From CAYFPS01 sp964345075 (lineage in GTDB: Bacteria; CAIWAD01): 64,000 nucleotides of DNA. The DNA is taken from assembly GCA_964345075.1 (NCBI GenBank), contig CAYFPS010000001.1:248001-312000 (forward strand). The letters run 5' to 3'. The notes under the pieces were generated by a model. It ran no database searches, was not told the DNA's origin, and saw only the letters and a list, made by a program, of their open reading frames with translations. Shown in pieces: positions 36,273 through 45,092 of this stretch. The position numbers were made by a program, and so were the translations under genes. The stretch's first letter is position 1, and every line of letters starts with the position of its first letter.

Positions 36273-38078
36273 TCAGGCCGGCTTCACCTTGTTGCCGCTT
36301 TCCAGCATGCCCTTTGAATAGTGCTGCTGGGCGGCACTGAGCAGGTTGAAGATGGTGTAATACAAGGTCAGGCCGCTGGGCAGCTGGTTGAAAATCAGCA
36401 GCATCATCACCGGCATAAAGTAGAGCATCATCTTCTGGTTGGGATCGGTCAGGGTCATGCGCATCTGAATCGCGCTGGAGATGGCAAAAATGATCGCCAG
36501 CAAGCTCACGCTGTCACCGTAAAGCGGAAGCGCAAAAGGCAGGGTCAGCACACTGTCCGGAATGGAAAGGTCCGTGATCCAGCCGACAAAGCTCGCGCCG
36601 CGAAGCTCAAAAGCACCGCGGAAAACAAAGTAGAGTGAGAAGAGCAGGGGCATCTGCAGCAGGTTCGGCAGACAGCCGCCCAGCGGGTTCACCTTGTGTT
36701 CCCGGTAGAGCTTCATCGTCTCTTCCTGCATCTTCTGCGGGTTCTTGCCGTACTTCTTCTTGATCTCTTCCTGCAGCGGACGAATCTTCTGCATTTCCTT
36801 CATGCTCTGGTAGCTCTTGTGCGTAAGCGGCCAGACGACCAGCTTGACCAGGAAGGAGAAGACAATGATCAAAACGCCATAGTTGGAAATGAAAAGGTTG
36901 AGCTTGGCAAAGACCCACAGCACAAGGTTGGCAAAGGGCCGGATCAGCGGCCACATGAAGCCCATGAAACCAAGGCTGGTTTTGGTCATGATGGACTGGC
37001 CAAGGCTCGGGTCCATCACCGCAAGCTCCTCGCCATGAAGGGGGCCCAGGTAAAGGGCAAAGCGCTGGTCGATGCCCGACTTGTCAAGCAGCGGAAGCTC
37101 CATTTCGAAGGCGTAAGCCGCGTGCGCGTCCTTGCCGCCGGCTCCCGCTTGAACACCGCTGAAATAGACCTCTTCGGCCGTGGCGTCTGCCGGCACCAGC
37201 GCAATCTCGAAGTACTTGTTGCGGCTGGCGGCCCAGTGTACACGGCCCTTGAAGCGGGTTTCACCAGCCTCTTCCTTGCTGCCCAGGCGGTAGCGGTTGA
37301 GCTCGCTTCCCGTCAGGGCCAGGCCCTCTGTGTAGGCGTTGTCCTGCATGGCGCTCTGTTCGGTCAGCTCAAGCCCGCTGCCCCAGCGAATGCCCCAGGT
37401 TGTGTGGCGCAAGGGCTCGGAGAGGCTGGCCAGGTAGAAGGCCGCGTCAATCCGGTGATTGTCGCCGTTCAGCTCGTAGCGCAGCTCGGCCCTGCCGCCA
37501 TCCTGTCCCAGATAGCTGAAGACCAGTTCGCGGCTCTCACCCGGGTGAAGGTACAGGCGCTCGGGGGCATCGGTGCTGAAAACAAGGTCGGCCGTGTCCA
37601 CGCGGCGACCATTCAGGTTGAAACTGGCCGCCATGTTCTCGACGCCCTCGTCCACCAGAACGACAGTTTCGCCGTAATAGCTCTTGAGGCCCTTCAGTTC
37701 AAAGCGCGTAAGGCCCGCGCCCTGACTGGAGAAATAGGCGATATAGCGATCGGTTTCAACTCGCAGGGTTCTGGCCGGAATGCTTTCCGCCGGGGACTCG
37801 AAAAGCCCCGCCACGGCTGCCTGCGCGGCAGCAGCCAAAGCGCTTTCCTCTTGAATGTCGACGGCTTCAATCTCAACAGGCGCCTCTTCGGCGAGCGCCT
37901 CCATTTCGCGGGCGGCCTGCTCTTCTGCCTGAAGGGCGGCTTCGGCGCGCTGACCGGCCAGCTCCTCGCTGGTGGGCATGCCGACAAGGCTGCGGTAGGT
38001 ATCGGTGGTCATGAAGAGCGCGATTAAGCCAATGATGACAAAGGCTAAAAGCGAACGGCGATCCATGCCTTCACCCAT
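36273..38078 (-). CDS. yidC: Membrane protein insertase YidC
   Basis: A 601-residue insertase with the Gram-negative layout: an N-terminal membrane helix (LLAFVIIGLIALFM), a large periplasmic domain (about residues 90-330), and five C-terminal helices with SFLVKLVVWPLTHKSYQSM, PNLLQMPLLFSLYFVFRGAF and FNQLPSGLTLYY. It inserts and folds inner-membrane proteins with or without SecYEG. ATG 38078 has AAGGAG ten bases upstream; ATG 38066 is close to it. No octamer. It ends four bases before mnmE. Confidence 0.97.
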   Translation of the reverse strand: MGEGMDRRSLLAFVIIGLIALFMTTDTYRSLVGMPTSEELAGQRAEAALQAEEQAAREMEALAEEAPVEIEAVDIQEESALAAAAQAAVAGLFESPAESIPARTLRVETDRYIAYFSSQGAGLTRFELKGLKSYYGETVVLVDEGVENMAASFNLNGRRVDTADLVFSTDAPERLYLHPGESRELVFSYLGQDGGRAELRYELNGDNHRIDAAFYLASLSEPLRHTTWGIRWGSGLELTEQSAMQDNAYTEGLALTGSELNRYRLGSKEEAGETRFKGRVHWAASRNKYFEIALVPADATAEEVYFSGVQAGAGGKDAHAAYAFEMELPLLDKSGIDQRFALYLGPLHGEELAVMDPSLGQSIMTKTSLGFMGFMWPLIRPFANLVLWVFAKLNLFISNYGVLIIVFSFLVKLVVWPLTHKSYQSMKEMQKIRPLQEEIKKKYGKNPQKMQEETMKLYREHKVNPLGGCLPNLLQMPLLFSLYFVFRGAFELRGASFVGWITDLSIPDSVLTLPFALPLYGDSVSLLAIIFAISSAIQMRMTLTDPNQKMMLYFMPVMMLLIFNQLPSGLTLYYTIFNLLSAAQQHYSKGMLESGNKVKPA

Positions 38079-38096
38079 GCTGAGGGGACTCCTTGA

Positions 38097-38327
38097 TCAG
38101 GGGTAGTCGACTCCGCCCCGGGAAAAAGGATGGCAGCGCAAAATGCGCCAGGCGCTTTTTCCCAAAGCCTTGAAGAACCCATACTTCTGAAATGCCAGCA
38201 CAGCGTATTGGCTGCACGTTGGCGCAAACCGGCAGCTAGCCGGCAACAGGGGGCTTATCAGTCGCTGATAGCCGCGAATCAGCAAGAGGGCGATGCGGTT
38301 TACTGGCGATGAGCCCATTGAAATCAT
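38097..38327 (-). CDS. yidD: Membrane protein insertion efficiency factor YidD
   Basis: A 76-residue protein of the YidD family: LIRGYQRLISPLLPASCRFAPTCSQYAVLAFQKYGFFKAL with the conserved Cys-x5-Cys (CRFAPTC), and WRILRCHPFSRGGVDYP at the end. It starts inside rnpA (92-base overlap in another frame) and ends just before yidC, the standard rpmH-rnpA-yidD-yidC order. ATG 38327 or ATG 38318 could be the start. Confidence 0.92.
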   Translation of the reverse strand: MISMGSSPVNRIALLLIRGYQRLISPLLPASCRFAPTCSQYAVLAFQKYGFFKALGKSAWRILRCHPFSRGGVDYP

Positions 38328-38667
38328 CCCTTAGCGCCTGCCAGGGCGCAATCGATCCCGGGCGCCCCTTTTTTGGCGCGCGCAGGAGAAAAACCAGATC
38401 CTTGCCGGCGGGAAAGTGCTCGCGGCTTAAGCGGTAAAGCTCGCGCAGTCGTCTTTTCTGCAAATTGCGCGTGACAGCCTTGCCATAACGCTTGGGAACA
38501 AGGAAAGCGGCACGAGGCCGCTCCGAGGGTGCAAAATAGAGACTGATCAACGCTCCATGACGCCGCCCGCCCCGGGCCAGCAGGTCTCCAATGCGATCCG
38601 CATCCTTGAGGATACGGGCCCGCGGGAGGCGCTGGTCCGACGTGCTGCGGGATTGATCAGGCGTCAC
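38236..38667 (-). CDS. rnpA: Ribonuclease P protein component
   Basis: A 143-residue basic protein that assists RNase P RNA in tRNA 5' maturation. The family signature is VTRNLQKRRLRELYR, preceded by LVPKRYGKA. The N-terminus (RLPRARILKDADRIGDLLARGGRRHGAL) is typical. It starts with GTG overlapping the end of rpmH by 11 bases. A C-terminal stretch of about 30 residues beyond the family core (HRPLADSRLSATDKPPVAG) overlaps yidD. Confidence 0.92.
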   Translation of the reverse strand: MTPDQSRSTSDQRLPRARILKDADRIGDLLARGGRRHGALISLYFAPSERPRAAFLVPKRYGKAVTRNLQKRRLRELYRLSREHFPAGKDLVFLLRAPKKGRPGSIAPWQALRDDFNGLIASKPHRPLADSRLSATDKPPVAG

Positions 38668-38800
38668 TGACGGTCAGGCGCTTCCGGCCCTTCCGGCGGC
38701 GCGCTGCGAGAACCTTGCGGCCACCAGCACTGGACATACGGGCACGGAAACCGTGCTTGTTCCGGCGCTTGCGGTTACTTGGCTGAAACGTGCGCTTCAT
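38657..38800 (-). CDS. rpmH: Ribosomal protein bL34
   Basis: A 47-residue protein beginning MKRTFQPSNRKRRNKHGFR, followed by ARMSSAGGRKVLAARRRKGRKRL: the classic bL34 sequence, highly basic. It heads the rpmH-rnpA-yidD-yidC-mnmE-mnmG-rsmG run. ATG 38800; its TGA lies inside the rnpA start region. Confidence 0.97.
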   Translation of the reverse strand: MKRTFQPSNRKRRNKHGFRARMSSAGGRKVLAARRRKGRKRLTVSDA

Positions 38801-38899
38801 CGGACTTCTCCGCTGGATCTAAACTTTGGCAAAGACCATGAGTGTACCAAGACCTCTCTGAAGATGCAAGAGCTCATCCCGCCTTGACAGAGGAGCCAC

Positions 38900-38928
38900 T
38901 TGATCGCGAAGTGTTCATCCTCTATAAT
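38900..38928 (+). promoter_or_regulatory. Probable promoter of hrcA-grpE-dnaJ
   Basis: TATAAT (38923-38928) has TTGATC (38900-38905) at 17 bases. The better -35-like TTGACA (38884) is 33 bases away and so cannot pair with it. I found no CIRCE inverted repeat (the HrcA operator) in this gap. Confidence 0.55.
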
Positions 38929-38956
38929 CTAAGGCTGCAGATGAAACGGAGAAGGT

Positions 38957-40036
38957 GTGGCCTTACAGCGTGGACAGCCAGGAAACCTGGTGCCCGGTCT
39001 TAGCGACCGGGAGGCACTGGTCTTGCGCCATGTCATTCATCAGTTCGTGACTTCGGCAACGCCCGTGGGCAGCCGGACGCTTTCGCGCGTGCCGGAGATT
39101 GACCTTAGCCCTGCCACCATTCGCAATGCCATGTCCGATCTTGAGGAGCGCGGCATTCTGGCGCATCCGCACACCAGCGCCGGTCGCATTCCCACCGATT
39201 ACGGCTACCGGCTCTATGTCAATTACCTGATGGGTCAGGAACAGATCACAGCCTCCGAGCAGGAGCTGATTCAGTCCAATGTGGACGAACTGATGCCCGA
39301 TGTAGAGGCCATTCTGGCCAGGACCGCGTCGCTGCTTTCAGGAATCAGCCACAACCTGGGGGTCGTGCTCGCGCCGGTCTTTGAAGAGGGCGTGCTGGAG
39401 AGGATTGATCTTGTGCCGCTGGGAGGCAACCGTCTGCTGGTGGTCGTTACGGTCAACAGCGGGCTGGCCAGAACCGTGACGCTGGAAATGAGCACGCGCA
39501 TTCCACTGGAGGTCTTGCCCAAAATTCAGCGCGTGATACAACAGCGCCTGGCGGGCTCCACCTTAAGAAGTATTCGGGAGACGATTCGCGAGCGTCTGGC
39601 AAACCTGCACGACAGCGAGGGCGACATCGCCCGTCTGTTTATTGATTCAACCGCCCGGCTCTTTCAGCCGGTGGTCGGGGCGCGTGACATCTACCTGGAT
39701 GGCGCACGCAATCTGCCGGACATTCCGGAATTCAAGGAAGACAATTTCCGCAGCATCCTTGAGATCTACGAAGATCACGATATGGTGCTCCACCTGCTTA
39801 ACCAGCCGGTGGGCGACGAGCTCGGTGTGCTGATTGGCCGTGAGACAAGCCAGGAGCGCGCGGCGGATGTCAGCCTGGTGACGGCCGCCTATCATGTGGG
39901 CCGGCTGCCGGGTGTGCTGGGTGTAATCGGGCCCCGGCGCATGAACTACTCACGCCTGATTCATCTCGTCCAGTACACGGCCGAGTTGATCAACAACAAA
40001 TTCAGTCAGAAGCAGCAAGGGGATCATGACCAGTAA
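38957..40036 (+). CDS. hrcA: Heat-inducible transcription repressor HrcA
   Basis: A 359-residue repressor. The winged helix is LRHVIHQFVTSATPVGSRTLSR and LSPATIRNAMSDLEERGILAHPHTSAGRIPTDYGYRLYVNYLM, followed by the dimerisation domain ending in GPRRMNYSRLIHLVQYTAELI. It normally binds CIRCE elements upstream of groE and dnaK. GTG 38957 has GGAG upstream; it overlaps grpE by 11 bases. An octamer is at 39533 (Val-Ile-Gln). Confidence 0.95.
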   Translation: MALQRGQPGNLVPGLSDREALVLRHVIHQFVTSATPVGSRTLSRVPEIDLSPATIRNAMSDLEERGILAHPHTSAGRIPTDYGYRLYVNYLMGQEQITASEQELIQSNVDELMPDVEAILARTASLLSGISHNLGVVLAPVFEEGVLERIDLVPLGGNRLLVVVTVNSGLARTVTLEMSTRIPLEVLPKIQRVIQQRLAGSTLRSIRETIRERLANLHDSEGDIARLFIDSTARLFQPVVGARDIYLDGARNLPDIPEFKEDNFRSILEIYEDHDMVLHLLNQPVGDELGVLIGRETSQERAADVSLVTAAYHVGRLPGVLGVIGPRRMNYSRLIHLVQYTAELINNKFSQKQQGDHDQ

Positions 40037-40637
40037 AGCGCGTGCAGCAAAAAAGGCTGCCCAGAAGACGAAGGAAAAGGCGGCAGAGGCTGCCAAGAGT
40101 GTAACACCGGCCGAAGAGCTGGAAAACGCCCGGGATTTTGGCGTCGGCGAAAGCGCGGAGGCCGAGGGCGAAAAGCCGGAAGCCCCCTGCAAAGATCTTG
40201 AGGGCGAGCTGGCCGGAGAGCGTGATCGCTATCTGCGCCTGATGGCCGAGTACGACAACTTCCGCCGCCGCAGCGCAAAGGAGATCACCGAGCTGCGCGA
40301 GCGTGTTACAGAGTCGACCGTGCTTGGCCTGTTGCCTGCGCTGGATGATCTTGAACGCGTTCTGGCCAACACAAAGGAAGACGCGGACACGCCCTCCCTG
40401 CTGAAGGGTGTCGGTCTGGTTGCCGAGAAGTTCCGCTCGCAGCTGGCGCAACTTGGCATCAAGCCCTTTGAAAGCAAGGGACGGGTCTTTGATCCCGAGC
40501 GTCACGAGGCGCTGACCACGCTTTCCATGGAAAGCCTTGACGACGACACGATTGTAGACGAACTCACCCGGGGCTATCTGCGTGGCGACACTGTGATACG
40601 TCACGCGCAGGTGGTTGTGAACAAGCGGCAGGACTGA
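40026..40637 (+). CDS. grpE: Nucleotide exchange factor GrpE
   Basis: A 203-residue GrpE. An N-terminal Lys/Ala-rich stretch is followed by the long dimer helix (RDRYLRLMAEYDNFRRRSAKE) and the beta domain ending in DTVIRHAQVVVNK. It releases ADP from DnaK. It overlaps hrcA at the front and dnaJ at the back (TGATG). dnaK itself is not next to it, unlike many hrcA operons. TGTAACAC-type copies are at 40100 and 40303 and a variant octamer at 40592. Confidence 0.95.
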   Translation: MTSKARAAKKAAQKTKEKAAEAAKSVTPAEELENARDFGVGESAEAEGEKPEAPCKDLEGELAGERDRYLRLMAEYDNFRRRSAKEITELRERVTESTVLGLLPALDDLERVLANTKEDADTPSLLKGVGLVAEKFRSQLAQLGIKPFESKGRVFDPERHEALTTLSMESLDDDTIVDELTRGYLRGDTVIRHAQVVVNKRQD

Positions 40638-41779
40638 TGGCAAAACGCGACTACTATGAAGTGCTGGGTGTATCACGGGATGCGGGACCGGCCGAAATCA
40701 AGAAGGCCTATCGCGCCCTTGCGCTGAAGTATCACCCGGACAAGAACAAGGAGCCGGGGGCCGAAGAGAAGTTCAAGGAAGTCAGCGAGGCCTACTCGGT
40801 TCTGTCGGACGAGCAGAAGCGCGCCCGCTACAACCAGTTCGGTCATGCCGGCATGGGAGATTTCGGCGGTGGTGGCGCGGGCCCGATGGGTGGCGACTTC
40901 GACCCCTTCGATCTTTTCCGTTCCTTCTTTTCGCAGGCCGGCATGGGCGGCTTCGAGGATGTCTTCGGTGGTGGAGGCAGACAGCAAGCCTCGCGGCGTG
41001 GCCGCGACATGCAGCTGAATCTTCCGCTGACGCTGGAGGAAATTGCCACTGGCACCGAGAAGAAGCTCAAGGTGCGGATTCAAAAGCCCTGTGAAAGCTG
41101 CAAGGGTTCGGGTGCCGCTGCGGGCTCAAGTGCCGAGACCTGCCCGGCCTGCCATGGCCAGGGCCGCGTGCGTCAGGTCTCACGCTCTTTCCTTGGCATG
41201 ATCGAAAACATTGTGCCCTGCGCCAATTGCGGCGGCAAGGGCAAGGTGATCAAGCAGCCCTGCCGGGACTGCTCCGGAAAGGGCCTCAAGCAGGGCGAGA
41301 CCACGCTCAATGTCAAGGTGCCGGCCGGGGTCAGCGAGGGCAATTACATTCGCCTGCGCGGTCAGGGCAACCATGCGGCGCAGGGCGGCGAGCGCGGGGA
41401 TATTCTGGTTGTTCTGCAGGAAAAGGAACACGAGACCTTCACGCGACAGGGCGATGATGTTTACTGCGACCATCTGATCAGCATGCCGCTGGCCGCGCTG
41501 GGCGGGGAGACAACCGTTCCCGTGCTGGGTGGACAGGCCCGGCTGAAGATCCCGGCGGGAACCCAGTCCGGCTCGCAGCTAAGGCTTAAGGGGCGCGGCA
41601 TTCAGCACCGTCAGGGCAGAACGGGTGATCAGATCGTGCGCGTGCACGTGTACACGCCGCAGAACATGAGCCCGGAAACGAAGGGCCTGTTTGAGAAACT
41701 GGACAGCAGGCCGGAATGTACGCCCTCCGAGAAGGGCAAGAGCTTTTTCAGCAGGGTCCTGAACCACATCTTTGGCTGA
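40637..41779 (+). CDS. dnaJ: Chaperone protein DnaJ
   Basis: A 380-residue class I J-protein. The J domain (DYYEVLGVSRDAGPAEIKKAYR) carries the KYHPDKN motif; a Gly/Phe-rich stretch follows (residues about 70-115); four zinc-binding repeats are CESCKGSG, CPACHGQG, CANCGGKG and CRDCSGKG; and the C-terminal domains have QGDDVYCDHLISMPLAALGG. It stimulates DnaK. One octamer at 40669 falls in the J domain as Val-Ser-Arg. Confidence 0.97.
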   Translation: MAKRDYYEVLGVSRDAGPAEIKKAYRALALKYHPDKNKEPGAEEKFKEVSEAYSVLSDEQKRARYNQFGHAGMGDFGGGGAGPMGGDFDPFDLFRSFFSQAGMGGFEDVFGGGGRQQASRRGRDMQLNLPLTLEEIATGTEKKLKVRIQKPCESCKGSGAAAGSSAETCPACHGQGRVRQVSRSFLGMIENIVPCANCGGKGKVIKQPCRDCSGKGLKQGETTLNVKVPAGVSEGNYIRLRGQGNHAAQGGERGDILVVLQEKEHETFTRQGDDVYCDHLISMPLAALGGETTVPVLGGQARLKIPAGTQSGSQLRLKGRGIQHRQGRTGDQIVRVHVYTPQNMSPETKGLFEKLDSRPECTPSEKGKSFFSRVLNHIFG

Positions 41780-41814
41780 ACGCGTACCAGTTCAGACAGG
41801 GATTTTGTAGTTTC

Positions 41815-42255
41815 GTGAAAGCTTTCTTCAGCCCCGCAGAGCGCCGGAGTCTGGCTCTGGTGCTGGCCTTCGTTCTTCTGGGTTATGCCCTTGCCGGATG
41901 GCGGTCTTACAAGGGTCAGGGGCCGGCGGAAGCGCTTGACAGTCTGGATCTGGCCTTTGTCCGGCAAGGCGTGACGCTTTCTGAAGAGGCGGCCGGGCTG
42001 GATCCGGATTCACTGCTTGAAAGTCTGTGGTTTCCCCTTGACCTCAATCGCGCGGACAGCCTTGAGCTGCTGCGGCTTCCCGGTGTCGGACCGGGCCGGG
42101 TCAAGTCCATTTTGAAGCTTCGCCGCGAGCGCGGAGCCTTTGAAAACGTGGAAGAACTGCTTGAGGTGCGTGGCATTGGTCCCGCAACCCTTGGGCGCTT
42201 CCGCGACAAGCTTGTCATTCAACAGGATTCATTGCCTTCCCAGGCAGGGCCCTGA
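41815..42255 (+). CDS. ComEA-like helix-hairpin-helix DNA receptor
   Basis: A 146-residue protein with one N-terminal membrane helix (SLALVLAFVLLGYALAGW, about residues 12-30), a short periplasmic linker, and at the C-terminus a tandem helix-hairpin-helix: LNRADSLELLRLPGVGPGRVKSI then ENVEELLEVRGIGPATLGRFR. That is the layout of ComEA, the periplasmic receptor that pulls DNA in during natural transformation. GTG 41815 is the plausible start after dnaJ (35-base gap) but lacks a strong ribosome site. It supports the view of TGTATCAC as an uptake motif. A general HhH membrane protein without competence role is the alternative. Confidence 0.82.
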   Translation: MKAFFSPAERRSLALVLAFVLLGYALAGWRSYKGQGPAEALDSLDLAFVRQGVTLSEEAAGLDPDSLLESLWFPLDLNRADSLELLRLPGVGPGRVKSILKLRRERGAFENVEELLEVRGIGPATLGRFRDKLVIQQDSLPSQAGP

Positions 42256-42303
42256 GCGCTGGCTCGGCCCCTGGCGGAAGGGAACCAAGATTCGGGAGAG
42301 CTC

Positions 42304-43785
42304 ATGGCCTCAAACAAGAGCGGCGGCGGCAGTCTGGTTTTGAAGCTGCTGATTCTGGTGCTGATCGTGGTGCTGGGCTACTCGGTCCACTTCCCCAAGC
42401 AGCAGTGGGCCCGCCAGGCAGATGATCTGGCCCTGGCCCGTGACCGCATGGAAAACCTCTACAATGCGGCCAACATCTACCGTCATTTCAACAAGACCTT
42501 CCCCGGAAGCATTGGCGAACTGGTGACGGCGCTGGACACCACAGTGATCCCTGATGCCGAGCCATTCTCCTTCTCCTTTGATCAGAAGCAGGACATGGAC
42601 CTGCTGGCGGAGAAGCAGGACCTGCTGGCCATGGAGCTGCGCACGCCCGAGGAAGACGCGCGTCTGAAAACCCTGCTGGCAACCGCCCGCGACAGCCTGC
42701 TGATCACGCTGGACGACACCATGCGCATCGATCAGTTCATCGTCCAGGATCTGGGCCAGCGCGCATACTTCTTTGTTGACAGCCTGGCGCTGGCCGAGCA
42801 GCAGGCCGCCGAGGAAGAGGCAGCCAAGAAGCGCAAGCGCCGGGACCCCGTGCCCGAGCCCCTGCCCGTACCCACCTACGAGAAGAGCTATTACACCACG
42901 CTCGTTTTCGCCGGGATCAAGGACTTGTATCACGGCATGGGAACGGACACGCTCTACCTCCTGTCGGAAAACCCGATCACGGTGGTCAAGCGCTACGAAA
43001 CCTCAATCAGCCGCGACCTGTGGGCTTCCACTACTGGAGACTTTCAGCCCCTGCCCGATGGCAGCCGTTTTGCCCGGGGCGCAGCTGTAGCGCAGCCGGT
43101 CAGGAACTTCTCCTTTACCCTGCCGCTGGATGAGCTTTCCACGTGCCCGGCAACCGGGAACGAGTTCCTGATGAAGCATGTGGCCAAGTATGTCTACAAG
43201 GGCGCTTACCTCTTTACGCTGGACGGCGAAGAGGGCGAGCCGCTTAGGACTCTGGCGCGCAAGCAGGCCTTCCTGAACGAGGTCAAGGGCTTGGCCTCGG
43301 GCGAGATCGGTGACATCTTCAAGGCGATTGCCGACTCCGCCACGGCCGCGGGCTTCACGGCCTTCCGCGTGCCGCCCGCCCGCCAGCAGGCAATTATTGT
43401 CGAAAAGACCCTCGAGCGCGCCGCAACCCTCAAGGCGGGCCAGGAGCTGCTGGCCGACGCGGACAACTCGATCGTCGCCGGTGTGGACTCGATGGCCTAT
43501 TACACGGATCCCGAGCTGCGTGAAAACACGCTCTTTGCCGAGTACCAGGACCAGACGGCCAAGCACTTCGAGGCCATGCTGGCTGTTCCTGCAATCGACA
43601 GTCTTGTATCACGGGTTCGCCTTGTGGCCGAATTCGAGGATGTTCGCGTGGACACGGTCGGAGTGACCATCTACAGCCCGATCACGGGTGACGAGGTTTA
43701 CACGGCTGGCTGGCAGCGCATCTTCGAGGTTGCGCCTCCCGCGAATCACGGCTTCATCTACAACGGCACGCGGTCGTGGGAATAA
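42304..43785 (+). CDS. Single-span envelope protein of unknown function
   Basis: A 493-residue protein. After MASNKSGGGS there is one membrane helix (LVLKLLILVLIVVLGYSVHF), then a long, mostly helical, periplasmic region with charged linker EEEAAKKRKRRDPVPEPLPVP near residue 185. LARDRMENLYNAANIYRHFNKTFPG just after the helix recalls the N-terminal helix and loop of pseudopilins, but there is no prepilin peptidase site. Two octamers, 42926 and 43605. Its stop overlaps the next gene. Family unknown. Confidence 0.65.
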   Translation: MASNKSGGGSLVLKLLILVLIVVLGYSVHFPKQQWARQADDLALARDRMENLYNAANIYRHFNKTFPGSIGELVTALDTTVIPDAEPFSFSFDQKQDMDLLAEKQDLLAMELRTPEEDARLKTLLATARDSLLITLDDTMRIDQFIVQDLGQRAYFFVDSLALAEQQAAEEEAAKKRKRRDPVPEPLPVPTYEKSYYTTLVFAGIKDLYHGMGTDTLYLLSENPITVVKRYETSISRDLWASTTGDFQPLPDGSRFARGAAVAQPVRNFSFTLPLDELSTCPATGNEFLMKHVAKYVYKGAYLFTLDGEEGEPLRTLARKQAFLNEVKGLASGEIGDIFKAIADSATAAGFTAFRVPPARQQAIIVEKTLERAATLKAGQELLADADNSIVAGVDSMAYYTDPELRENTLFAEYQDQTAKHFEAMLAVPAIDSLVSRVRLVAEFEDVRVDTVGVTIYSPITGDEVYTAGWQRIFEVAPPANHGFIYNGTRSWE

Positions 43786-45089
43786 GTTCCGGGACACGTG
43801 ATCTAACTCGGACTTCCGATCGGCTGATCGTTCACGGGGCCGAGGGCCCCGTGGACCTGCCGCTTCCCTACGAAATCCATGCCAGGCTGATTCAGACGCC
43901 CGACTTTGCCCGTCTGCTGGCCGAGCATGTCCGCACCGAACTACCACCGCAAGAAGACGCGCTCCCGGTAAGGCTCTTTGTGCCCATGGACTGGGGTCCG
44001 GTCCTGGTGCGTCTACCCTACGATTCGCTGGAGGGCCTTGAGCAGCCGGCCCATCACCTCTTCTGGGAGGTTGAAACAAATGCTCCGGAAGGGGCCGAGC
44101 AGTATCTCTACGACCTGAGGGCGGTGGGTGATGGTCAGGGCGAACTTTGCGCCTTTCGCGAAGGGCTCTGCCGCTTTTGCGAGGTCTTCTGTGAGGAGCT
44201 CGGTTTTCATCTGATAGAAATGGTTCCCGTCATGGGTGATGAAACCAGGACGGGCCTGAATCTGGCTGCCGGGCGCGAATGGAAACGCCGCCTCGAGGGC
44301 GAGCGCTTCCCCCGTGTTTTCAGCTGGAAGCCCCTCGCCGCGGCCAGCCTGCTGCTGGCGGCTGTTTTGCTTGTCGCGCTTGTATCACGCCAGCCGGCTG
44401 ACGAGCCTGTTAAAGCGGCTACCCCGGCGGAAAAGCCTGCGCCTGTATCACCCGTAATGACAGAAAAACAGGAACCGGCTCCTTCTGCTGTCGTGCCGGC
44501 TGAAGCCTCCGCGCAGCGCGGTGATACAAGCCTTGTTGCCATGGGCGGGAGCGAAACCGCGCCTGCCGCCCTGCTGGAGGACCCCGCCCCGGTACAGGCT
44601 CCGGCGGCGGTTCCGGTCAACACACGCCGGGCACTTGCCGGGGGCTGGAAAGAATTGCTTGTGTCGCTTTCCGGAGTGGAAGAGCGCCTGCCCGACTTCA
44701 TGGTGGTGGACTCGGGAGGCATGCTCGTTCGCCGCGAGGGTCCCGGCGGTCTGGCGATTGCCGAACAGACAGGCCGGGCCAGCCGGGTAAGCCGAGTGGG
44801 CGATCAGGCCTGGTGGCTGCACTTTGATCAACCCCTATTGCCCTCGCCGCCCGGAAGGCGCGTTCTGGGGCAGGAGTCCTTGACAGAGAAGCCGAGAAGC
44901 CTCTTTGTCGACAACCTGCTCATGCTGGCGGACACGCTGGACGCTGCTCCCTTCAAGCTGATCCTGCAGCGCCGCGGGCCAATGGATGAGGCCGGCAGCG
45001 TCTACCAGTGGTCGCTGGCGGAGCTTCCTGGCGGCAGCGCCAACGGTGGCTGGCGGGTCAGGATCTTTCCGCTGGCCGGGGGTCGATGA
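43776..45089 (+). CDS. Envelope protein with cytosolic PilM-like part and one membrane helix, unknown function
   Basis: A 437-residue protein. Residues 1-185 (LFWEVETNAPEGAEQYLYDLRAVGDGQGE, then CRFCEVFCEELGFHLIEM) resemble the PilM/ASKHA half used by type IV pilus and type II secretion platforms. One helix follows at about 190-210 (PLAAASLLLAAVLLVALVS), then a Pro/Ala-rich linker and a C-terminal domain (about 285-437) like a PilN/PilO-type periplasmic part. The similarity is by shape, not by a firm motif. GTG 43776 overlaps the preceding gene. Three octamers (44381, 44444, 44521) crowd the membrane helix and linker. Confidence 0.55.
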   Translation: MGISSGTRDLTRTSDRLIVHGAEGPVDLPLPYEIHARLIQTPDFARLLAEHVRTELPPQEDALPVRLFVPMDWGPVLVRLPYDSLEGLEQPAHHLFWEVETNAPEGAEQYLYDLRAVGDGQGELCAFREGLCRFCEVFCEELGFHLIEMVPVMGDETRTGLNLAAGREWKRRLEGERFPRVFSWKPLAAASLLLAAVLLVALVSRQPADEPVKAATPAEKPAPVSPVMTEKQEPAPSAVVPAEASAQRGDTSLVAMGGSETAPAALLEDPAPVQAPAAVPVNTRRALAGGWKELLVSLSGVEERLPDFMVVDSGGMLVRREGPGGLAIAEQTGRASRVSRVGDQAWWLHFDQPLLPSPPGRRVLGQESLTEKPRSLFVDNLLMLADTLDAAPFKLILQRRGPMDEAGSVYQWSLAELPGGSANGGWRVRIFPLAGGR

Positions 45090-45092
45090 AGC

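Noticed and set aside
38884..38928. TTGACA at 38884 with TATAAT at 38923 as promoter
   Set aside because: The spacer is 33 bases, too long; TTGATC at 17 bases fits better.
38801..38956. CIRCE operator before hrcA
   Set aside because: No TTAGCACTC-type inverted repeat was found.
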